From Paenibacillus sp. 1_12 (lineage in GTDB: Bacteria > Bacillota > Bacilli > Paenibacillales > NBRC-103111), in contig NZ_FOTE01000024.1 of NCBI RefSeq assembly GCF_900114475.1, forward strand, positions 22,245-71,732: a stretch of 49,488 bases of DNA, in the 5' to 3' direction. Both the position numbers and the translations under genes were made by a program. Of the stretch, positions 43,556 to 49,488 are shown one piece after another (within the stretch, counting starts at the first letter, position 1; every line of letters starts with the position of its first letter). The notes below the pieces were generated by a model. The model saw nothing but the letters and a program-made list of their open reading frames with translations, ran no database searches and was not told the DNA's origin.

Positions 43556-45892
43556 TTACTCATTGATCAGGTTTGCTGTTTGCAGCATTCTTCTCAGAAT
43601 AGCAGCAGATTGTGCACGAGTAACGTTATCATTTGGAGAAAGTTTTCCCTCAGCACCTTGTAATATATTGTTTTTCACTGCAACTGCAAGATCATTTTTG
43701 GCCCAAGCTGGAACCATCGGTCCATCTGTAAAAAACTCTAATTGCCTAGTTATTTCCTCTGCGGCCAATCCATTATTCAGCTTGGAAATTGTCAATGCAC
43801 GTGCAACGATAGCCGCTGCTTCTCTTCTTGTAATCATCTGGTTCGGGTGGAAGGTTCCGTCCTCGTAGCCGCTGATTAATTTGTAAGAAACTCCTGTGGT
43901 GACCACACCGGCATACCAGTCGGATGCTTGAACATCTTTTGGCATTTCGGATCCCACATCCGCCTTCAAGCCAAGTGCTCTAACCATAATAGCTATAAAC
44001 TCTGCACGAGTGATCGCTACGTCGGGTTGGAATACTTGATCTGTTACTCCTTGGACAACTTGCCTGGATGCCATATCTACAACATCTTGCTTGCTCCAGT
44101 GAGTTTCAACATCAGCAAATGTTTTTGGACTTAATACGACTGCATAGCTGCTGTTCGTTAAGCTATTGATAATTGCAGTCATTTTGCCATCTATTGTTAA
44201 TATCTTAGTAGGCACATGAGTTAGCGTACCGTCTGCATTCCATACCACACCCGTAGTTACTTGAGAAGTATTAGTTCCCACTGGAAGAATGATTTGGCGC
44301 CCAACGTAGCTTTTGAATTGGTTAGCATTTACCGTTTTCCCTCCCCATGTAGCTGCAACCTCAAAAGTAATAGGCGCACCTACAAGAGTGATCTTTCCAT
44401 CTATAGTCGATTGGTTGATGAGTGCAGCAGTCGTCGGCACTGCCAAGCCAATTTTGATGCTGATCTGAATGTCTTCAAGCTTCACATCACTGCCTAGCTG
44501 TGCTGAAATATTATCGATATTAATTTCCGAAGCAGGAAGTATAAGGGTTCCACGATCTGATTTAACTTCAATCGAAGTAGCCTTACCTTCCATTACTTTC
44601 ACTAGCTTGCCATTTAATACATCAACTACTACATCCGAGTTGCCTGGAACATAAATGGTTAATACCTTTTTAGATTCTTGTTCTAGCTTGGCAATCACTT
44701 TATCGTTATCTACAGTAGCAATCGTGAAAGTTTGATCACCGATCGTATCATTCATTGCTGTTGCTGATTGCTCCTGTACAACACCATCTAAAAGAACTTG
44801 CACATCCGGTTGTATAGACGTTACCGAACCGCCACCGCCACCACCACCATCAGATGGTTGATTAGCACGCTTAAAAGGAACTAAGGTTATCGACACCGTA
44901 GCAGGATTAGAATCGACCATGCCATCATTCACTATGAATGTAAAGTTGTCACTGCCTATAGCTCCTGCTATCGGGGTGTATACAAAAGAATTTCCGCCAT
45001 ATACAGCACCGTATACAGATATTGAAACTGTCCCTTTATTGGGTGGAGAAGCTATCCGATAGGTTAATGCATCTGAATCTGCATCTGTTGCACTCAAATT
45101 GCCTGTCAATGCTGTGTTATTCATCACGCTATATTCTGCCGCTGTAGCTATAGGTGCTTCATTAGGATATAATTTGCCGGCGACTGCAAAGATAGCCGAT
45201 CTTCCCTTCGCAGAAGTTTTCTTAAATGTTAGGCTCTTTACATTTTTACCTTTATCGGCCTTTGGAACTATAACTAGCCTATCGTATAATCTTGGATTAC
45301 TGCTACTGGCTTTTATTTGATTATCACTTCTTGAAACTCTCCCAATTCCCACGATCGCCGCAATGTCTCCACTAAACCAATCGGGAACACCGATACTGCT
45401 GACTTCGTAAGAAGTCCCATCTTCGAAATTTAAAGTAACACCAAGTTCAGAGGAACCTTCAGAACTCGTAGTCAAGATGGACAGACTATCATAACCACCA
45501 GACGGGGTTTCAAGTGTTAATGTTCCTATTTCATTTTGATTAACTAACAGCAGGGCATTATTTCCATTATAATTTGCTAACGTATATGTAACTCCAGAAC
45601 TTTCACTAGTAATAATACCATCTGAAGGAAGACCGTAACCATAGATGGGATCAAAATCTTTAGAGTACATCACATACCCACTGCTATCAAAAGCAGCAGT
45701 CGTAGAAGTCTTTGCCAACCCTGCCCCATTAGCAATCAGATCCTGGTTAAAGCCAGTCACAGTAAGTCCATGGAAAGTTTCATCTGCGTGAACAATATTA
45801 GCAAGTGGTACAGTTGCCAATAAAGCCGTTGTCAAAAAAAGAGCCCCGCTTAGAAAAAGAGTCACCGTACGTTTTAACATGTTTGAATACAT
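43556..45892 (-). CDS. Secreted SLH-domain cell-wall protein with cadherin-like domain (778 aa)
   Basis: Signal peptide: RTVTLFLSGALFLTTALLAT, cleaved near VHADE. Residues 40-245 form a beta-rich domain of unknown family. About 248-345 is a cadherin-type or Big_9-like repeat (LTGNLSATDADSDALTYRIA, FTFIVNDGMVDSNPATVSI), followed by a poly-Gly linker. About 360-590 is another beta-rich part. Three SLH domains end the protein (TFADVETHWSKQDVVDMASR, ISGYEDGTFHPNQMITRREA, LSPNDNVTRAQSAAILRRML). ATG 45892 follows GGAGAGGAAG. It is surface-anchored through wall polymer. Its promoter has an 11-base-period direct repeat of SARP type. Confidence 0.9.
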   Translation of the reverse strand: MYSNMLKRTVTLFLSGALFLTTALLATVPLANIVHADETFHGLTVTGFNQDLIANGAGLAKTSTTAAFDSSGYVMYSKDFDPIYGYGLPSDGIITSESSGVTYTLANYNGNNALLLVNQNEIGTLTLETPSGGYDSLSILTTSSEGSSELGVTLNFEDGTSYEVSSIGVPDWFSGDIAAIVGIGRVSRSDNQIKASSSNPRLYDRLVIVPKADKGKNVKSLTFKKTSAKGRSAIFAVAGKLYPNEAPIATAAEYSVMNNTALTGNLSATDADSDALTYRIASPPNKGTVSISVYGAVYGGNSFVYTPIAGAIGSDNFTFIVNDGMVDSNPATVSITLVPFKRANQPSDGGGGGGGSVTSIQPDVQVLLDGVVQEQSATAMNDTIGDQTFTIATVDNDKVIAKLEQESKKVLTIYVPGNSDVVVDVLNGKLVKVMEGKATSIEVKSDRGTLILPASEINIDNISAQLGSDVKLEDIQISIKIGLAVPTTAALINQSTIDGKITLVGAPITFEVAATWGGKTVNANQFKSYVGRQIILPVGTNTSQVTTGVVWNADGTLTHVPTKILTIDGKMTAIINSLTNSSYAVVLSPKTFADVETHWSKQDVVDMASRQVVQGVTDQVFQPDVAITRAEFIAIMVRALGLKADVGSEMPKDVQASDWYAGVVTTGVSYKLISGYEDGTFHPNQMITRREAAAIVARALTISKLNNGLAAEEITRQLEFFTDGPMVPAWAKNDLAVAVKNNILQGAEGKLSPNDNVTRAQSAAILRRMLQTANLINE

Positions 45893-46077
45893 GGTTGCAA
45901 TTCTTCCTCTCCATTTTTCAAAATTTTACTCTTGCCAGTTCATAACTCATTCGACATGCAGGACGTCTTTAGGCCAATCTATGACGAAACTTTCGCCAAG
46001 CAAAATGACATCAATCAATTATTTGACCAATTAACAAATCTCGACACTTCCTTCCTTTAATTTGTATTATTTTTGTA

Positions 46078-46111
46078 AGTATAGCAGGACCCTATGAAAG
46101 AATTCTGAAAG
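46078..46111 (-). promoter_or_regulatory. Promoter of the second SLH gene with CTTTCAK direct repeats
   Basis: On the - strand CTTTCAG (46105-46111) and CTTTCAT (46094-46100) repeat with an 11-base period. After ten bases comes TATACT (46078-46083). The spacing matches the three TTGNGAG promoters exactly, while the heptamer differs. The leader to the ATG at 45892 is about 180 bases and holds nothing else I can name. Confidence 0.55.
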
Positions 46112-46213
46112 AATTAACTTTAAACAAGACAGGATCTGGAGTTCACCAGGGAAGGCAGGCAAATATGGAAGCTTGTTCCTTGAGAGATGTATGAATCTTT
46201 ACAGTGAAAGACT

Positions 46214-46240
46214 AAAAAGGAGCTGCAACGACAGCTCCTT
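46214..46240 (-). terminator. Strong hairpin terminator between the intron remnant and the SLH gene
   Basis: AAGGAGCTG and CAGCTCCTT form a perfect 9-base stem with a 6-base loop, followed by TTTTT overlapping the arm and then AGTC on the - strand. No intact gene precedes it, so it is probably left over from a lost gene. Confidence 0.7.
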
Positions 46241-46271
46241 GGTACGTGTTTTAGAGGTTGCTTTTCTTGAA

Positions 46272-46316
46272 ATATCAGAATGTTCAGCTCCGCTAATAAC
46301 TTAAAAATTCTGATAT
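46272..46316. repeat. 10-base perfect inverted repeat flanking the intron 3' end
   Basis: ATATCAGAAT (46272-46281) and ATTCTGATAT (46307-46316) are separated by 25 bases. The right copy ends four bases from the group II intron border at 46321. It could be an exon hairpin used as target or an operator. Confidence 0.45.
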
Positions 46317-46320
46317 AATA

Positions 46321-46400
46321 GTAGAGTAAGACGAGGGATTCTCCCCCGTACTTCTCATCAAACCGTGCATTCGGATTTCCCGCACACGGCGTTCCTTCGT
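46321..46400 (-). mobile_element. 3' end of a group II intron (domains V and VI)
   Basis: On the - strand ACGCCGTGTGCGGG, an AAAT loop side and GCACGGTTTGATGAG give a domain-V-like hairpin. GTACGGGGGAG...CCCTCGTC follows as domain VI, then the typical bacterial ending CTTACTCTAC. The triad at the base of domain V reads CGC rather than the more common AGC, as reported for subgroup IIC. No intact reverse-transcriptase gene lies upstream, so this is a remnant. Confidence 0.65.
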
Positions 46401-47146
46401 CAGTTCTTCATCTTCAGGAGTAAGTTATCTTCATCCGTCGCCGAATTGCCTATTTCACAACTGAATTAGAAACGTGTGGTTCGATTTAGTTTTCTCACGA
46501 AGCCTTCAAGGTTAAGGAAAAACGCCTTGGTCCTACCTTTAGGCTCTTCCAATCCACCAGGTACCCGCTGTTGTGCTTTTAGTGGGTGGTGGTTTCCGGT
46601 GGCTGGCTCCATCTCTATATCTTAATTTTTTAGATAAATGAATTGTTATTGCTAGAATAACGTTGATCAAAACCTTGCCTAAAGCAGATTTATCGATTTC
46701 GGAAATGGCCTGCTTCGCCACTTGTCACTCATGTACATAGGATGCAGAAGCGCTCAGTCCAGCCAGTTCGTGTACGTACTATCTGGCGTACTTGTTTTAT
46801 CATTATTCCCACGCATAACACACATACTCGCTTTCCCAGCCATATAAGAGGTGTACTTACCAGCCGGATGTCGATACCCTTCACGATGCATCCAAGCGTG
46901 ATGGAGCGAGCCTGCGATAAATACTGTACTACCATGAAAGAACAGATTAACTTTCACACTCTGTGGTGTAGAGCAAGAGATGCATGGATGAACGGGCAGA
47001 TTAGTTGAAGATCAATCGAGGTGAACCATACCATAAATGACGGCTAATTTTTTTGGCGGCCGCAGGGCTTCTCGCGCAGGGTGTCCGCCAGCAGGCCTTT
47101 GAGTGAGGTCAGGTCGTAGAATCATTCATTCTGTATACCTCCAAAT
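46401..47146. other. Decayed DNA, probably the rest of the intron and other mobile remnants
   Basis: Several short frames occur on both strands, none with a ribosome site or a family I know. On the - strand 46539-46721 and 46754-46957 have mildly protein-like stretches (HHAWMHREGYRHPAGKYTSY). Near 47045-47115 a GC-rich stretch reads DLTSLKGLLADTLREKPCG on the - strand, with codon use unlike its AT-rich surroundings, which suggests a foreign fragment. I assign no function. Confidence 0.35.
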
Positions 47147-47383
47147 TTAAATTTCTGGTAGAGAAGGGCGAAGTGCTCGAAGATGCTTTCGCCCTTCCTC
47201 AAATGAATCAACTCCTCTAAGGAAGTCTTCCTTGTTATCAATGTTTATACGTTCAAATGTAAATATTGTATCGTTTGAAATTGGTCTGTAAGCAGGAACG
47301 AGAGAGATTAATTCTTGTAATTTTGATTCAATTAAAGTCGTCTTAACCTTCGAAATAAAAAAATAAAACCCCCTTATTATCAA
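47147..47383 (-). pseudogene. Orphan C-terminal gene fragment
   Basis: The frame ending at 47147 has a protein-like body (ESKLQELISLVPAYRPISND, FEEGRKHLRALRPSLPEI), but its only start codon is a TTG inside a terminator hairpin with no ribosome site. The 5' part seems lost. Family unknown. Confidence 0.3.
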
Positions 47384-47391
47384 GGAGTTTT
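47357..47391 (-). terminator. Terminator downstream of the second tRNA-like element
   Basis: AAAACTCCTT pairs with AAGGGGGTTTT (G-U pairs and one bulge) around a 6-base loop, followed by ATTTTTTT on the - strand. It lies 14 bases beyond the encoded CCA of the tRNA-like element, the place expected for a tRNA transcript end. Confidence 0.65.
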
Positions 47392-47404
47392 GGCGTTTTA
47401 AGTA

Positions 47405-47480
47405 TGGTGGGCCTTAGCGGGATCGAACCGCTGAGCGCTTCGCTGCCAGCGAAGCACTCTACCGCATGAATCGGTTTCAC
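47405..47480 (-). tRNA. Second tRNA-Ala(GGC)-like element with the same odd 5' end
   Basis: Anticodon stem CTTCG/CGAAG with loop CTGGCAG (GGC), variable loop CGCTC, T stem AGCGG/CCGCT with loop TTCGATC, 3' acceptor AAGGCCC, A and CCA. D loop ATGCGGTA is regular and the D stem ATTC/GAGT pairs (one G-U). The 5' acceptor position reads GTGAAAC, identical to the element at 43294 and unable to pair with AAGGCCC. Stems differ between the two copies while pairing is kept, so the body has been under selection at some time. A terminator follows. Confidence 0.5.
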
Positions 47481-47496
47481 TACCAACAACATGGAC

Positions 47497-47537
47497 AAAC
47501 CCGCCTGAATAGATTTTTATCTACTCAAGCGGGTTTT
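47497..47537 (-). terminator. Long hairpin after the FliD-like gene
   Basis: AAACCCGC (47497-47504) and GCGGGTTT (47529-47536) pair, with an inner TAGAT/ATCTA stem. Only TTT follows on the - strand, and four T on the + strand. It lies 50 bases past the stop at 47588 and is the only candidate end for that operon. Confidence 0.45.
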
Positions 47538-47587
47538 GAACTATTATATCCTTTATCTGTAAATCGTTGTTCATTGTCTGTATCGAG

Positions 47588-48838
47588 TTAATAAAGCGAA
47601 TTCAAGACCCACCCGCTTGCCTGTGTCGGCATAGCCATTTGCATCGATGACTGGTACATCGCGAATTGCTGCACCTGGCGAGCCTTCGAGTTCAGCAAGC
47701 TGCTTGCCGGGACTTCATTGTATCTTTCCGCTGCTGATGATAGACGGTCAGCTAGGCCATAGTTGCCGCTAATCGCTTTCGTTGTTTGTTCGAAATTTGA
47801 GGTTAAGCTCTTCTTAAGCTGCTCTTCATCCAGCTTGAGAGTACCATCGCCGTTACGGTGAATGCCGATTCGCTCATAGGTAGATGAGCTGAATAACGAT
47901 TCAATGTTTTTACGGACTGATGAATTCATAACTCCACCGGCTTCTTTCAACCGATTATGCATCGTATTGTAACTCAACACCAGATCTTTAACCTGCGCGA
48001 TGACTTTGTCTTCGTCCGGTTTGATTTGAATTTTCACAGCTTCCATCGATGGGGCCATTAGTGTCGCCGTAGCTTTGCCCTTCTCCAGATCAATCGTGTT
48101 CGACTGCGAAGTTTGAGTTGCACCGCCGTTCACGCTGTAGGACGCATTGGACGCTAGTTTCGTAGCATTCTGAACGCCAGTTGCCATCATCGCGTTACCG
48201 GTAATATCTTCAGCCTCGAACGCCTGATCTGTTCCTGTCTTGTCGCTGCTTAACTCAAGCTTCTTATTGCCTGTTTTATCATCCGTTACAATACTGGCGG
48301 TTACGCCCGTCTTCGCTGCATTGACCGCATCTTTCAGCTTGGTCAGCGCTTGATCGTTCGTATCGTTATCGGAGATAAAAGCTGATATCTTCGTAGTCTT
48401 GCCGCCTATCGTAATGTTGAACTGATTGGTGCCTTTGCTTACAACGGACGGGTCTGCTTTAGACAAAAATGTTCCATTGTTCGTTTGGGAAGTCGCGATC
48501 GCATTCACTTTAACTTCATAAGTTTTGCTCGCAGCTCCGGCCGATGCAGTTGCAGTAACCTTCTTGCTGTCCGATGATTCCGCCGTCCTTGCTTGGAAAG
48601 ATGAATTATCCTTCTGCATTAATTTTTGCGCCGATGCTTGCATATCCTGCGCAGATTTCAAAAAATTAATAATCCCGGTTGCTGCTGTCTTGATATATTG
48701 CTCATAAGGCTTGCTCCTCGAAACGAACTTTGAGAATAAAGATGGGTTCGCACCCAGACTATTGGAAGATTGGGAACTCAAAGACGTCGTTCTGCTAATC
48801 GGATTCATCAAGTTATACGAGTTAATCGATATCGTCAT
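47588..48838 (-). CDS. Flagellar hook-associated protein 2 (FliD) / filament cap-like
   Basis: 416 residues, in the FliD size range. The middle has the FliD pattern SKTYEVKVNAIATSQTNNGT, then FNITIGGKTTKISAFISDND, then ANAAKTGV-type loops and TIDLEKGKATATLMAPSMEA. The C-terminus has DKVIAQVKDLVLSYNTMHNR and GDGTLKLDEEQLKKSL. The very N-terminus, normally a conserved LD0 helix with SGLD, is atypical (MTISINSYNLMNPISRTTSL), so a FliD-like paralogue is possible. GGAGGGG lies six bases before the ATG. It would cap the flagellar filament and help flagellin to polymerise. Confidence 0.75.
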   Translation of the reverse strand: MTISINSYNLMNPISRTTSLSSQSSNSLGANPSLFSKFVSRSKPYEQYIKTAATGIINFLKSAQDMQASAQKLMQKDNSSFQARTAESSDSKKVTATASAGAASKTYEVKVNAIATSQTNNGTFLSKADPSVVSKGTNQFNITIGGKTTKISAFISDNDTNDQALTKLKDAVNAAKTGVTASIVTDDKTGNKKLELSSDKTGTDQAFEAEDITGNAMMATGVQNATKLASNASYSVNGGATQTSQSNTIDLEKGKATATLMAPSMEAVKIQIKPDEDKVIAQVKDLVLSYNTMHNRLKEAGGVMNSSVRKNIESLFSSSTYERIGIHRNGDGTLKLDEEQLKKSLTSNFEQTTKAISGNYGLADRLSSAAERYNEVPASSLLNSKARQVQQFAMYQSSMQMAMPTQASGWVLNSLY

Positions 48839-48915
48839 CCGTTTACCCCTCCATACTGTCGCACAATATATAATGTTAATTTCTGCTTCAACATAAATTT
48901 GCTATGGTTTCATCA

Positions 48916-49344
48916 TCATAATTTACGGGGGGCGTATCCATCTGACCTCAGTGAGGCATACTTGCTCGATCGCACGAACTCGCGATGGGCTTCCTGAATC
49001 GCGTTCGAGCGCATCAGCAGCTCCTCGGAACCACCATGCTTCAGTTGCCCGGCAATCTGCATCAGCTTGAACGTGTTGTAATAGTTCGCATCCGCTTTGC
49101 TACGGCTATGCTGTAGTGCGTCCTCATACGCTTGGCGTTCCATCGAGAGGCTCATTGCTTGATCATGTAGATTGGGATCATGTTGCTGTAAGTAGTCCAT
49201 TTCGTCGGTGCGTAACTTCTTGCCCAGCATGAGCATATTTCGAATAGATGCTAAACTCGACTGATCCTTCGTCGCGCGTGCGTCCTTGCATTGCTGCATC
49301 GCTTTGAAATAATCACTGACCGGCTGCACGGATTTTACATTCAC
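48916..49344 (-). CDS. Small helical protein of unknown function beside the FliD-like gene
   Basis: 142 residues, highly charged and helical (NMLMLGKKLRTDEMDYLQQH, SMERQAYEDALQHSRSKADA), no signal or TM. GTG start at 49344 with GGGGGG six bases upstream. It lies 77 bases ahead of the FliD-like gene on the same strand, so a flagellar chaperone or assembly role is possible. Its size and helical look recall FliS or FlgN-type chaperones, but I see no specific motif of either. Confidence 0.65.
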   Translation of the reverse strand: MNVKSVQPVSDYFKAMQQCKDARATKDQSSLASIRNMLMLGKKLRTDEMDYLQQHDPNLHDQAMSLSMERQAYEDALQHSRSKADANYYNTFKLMQIAGQLKHGGSEELLMRSNAIQEAHREFVRSSKYASLRSDGYAPRKL

Positions 49345-49488
49345 GCCATTCCCCCCTAATTACAAATATCGTCACATGCAACGATGCCTTGGTCCAAGTA
49401 TCTGGTTGTATATACCATCTCCCATGACAGCTAGCTTTTCTTCGTCAAAAACCTACAAATATTACTTCTAATTTATCATGGTAGATTG

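Noticed and set aside
46742-47008. 88-codon + strand frame in the mobile-element graveyard
   Set aside because: No ribosome site, odd composition (many Arg, His, Cys) and no known family. Likely chance.

Overview
The window reads as a spore-forming Firmicute of the Paenibacillus type. The evidence is a complete ger germinant-receptor operon, S-layer-homology (SLH) surface proteins, lipoprotein-dependent sugar ABC importers and strong GGAGG ribosome sites. Only the two short genes at the left edge lie on the + strand. Every other supported gene is on the - strand, so transcription runs right to left.

Left edge (1-3.2 kb): the 3' end of a Ser/Thr-repeat surface or exosporium-like protein and a 47-codon gene. 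Then, on the - strand, comes an ArsR-rhodanese regulator with its operator, a frameshifted DsrE gene, an MFS transporter and a remnant of a sialate-O-acetylesterase-like gene. Neither of the two broken genes is visible as a long ORF.

3.3-17.3 kb: an eleven-gene carbohydrate locus. A GntR/FCD regulator is followed by a DHDPS/N-acetylneuraminate-lyase-family aldolase, a sialidase-like beta-propeller, a sugar-binding lipoprotein, two permeases, an iron alcohol dehydrogenase, a second sialidase-like protein, a glucosidase-like hydrolase, a second binding lipoprotein and a third sialidase-like protein. The promoters of the regulator and of the aldolase operon share a TGTTGTATACA operator. NanE, NanK and NagA/B are absent, so a non-acetylated ulosonate or similar sugar fits better than ordinary sialic acid.

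17.4-23.5 kb: a germinant-receptor operon in the unusual order A-B-C-C-B.

23.7-42.8 kb: a signalling and surface region. A large hybrid histidine kinase and a response regulator with a SARP/BTAD-type output domain lie upstream of a 2529-residue NHL/Ig/SLH cell-wall protein, which is followed by two or three genes I do not recognise. The kinase promoter, the giant-gene promoter and the promoter ahead of the unknown genes all carry TTGNGAG direct repeats with an 11-base period, exactly 10 bases before an identical TAGAAT -10 box. This is SARP-activator geometry and ties the genes into one regulon. A second kinase/BTAD regulator pair lies just upstream. A second SLH gene (43.5-45.9 kb) has the same geometry with a different heptamer, CTTTCAK.

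42.9-47.6 kb apart from that gene is a graveyard. It holds an ABC-ATPase fragment, a small gene with an in-frame stop, two tRNA-Ala(GGC)-like elements lacking a matching 5' acceptor strand, and the 3' end of a group II intron. The right edge holds a FliD-like flagellar cap gene and a small companion.
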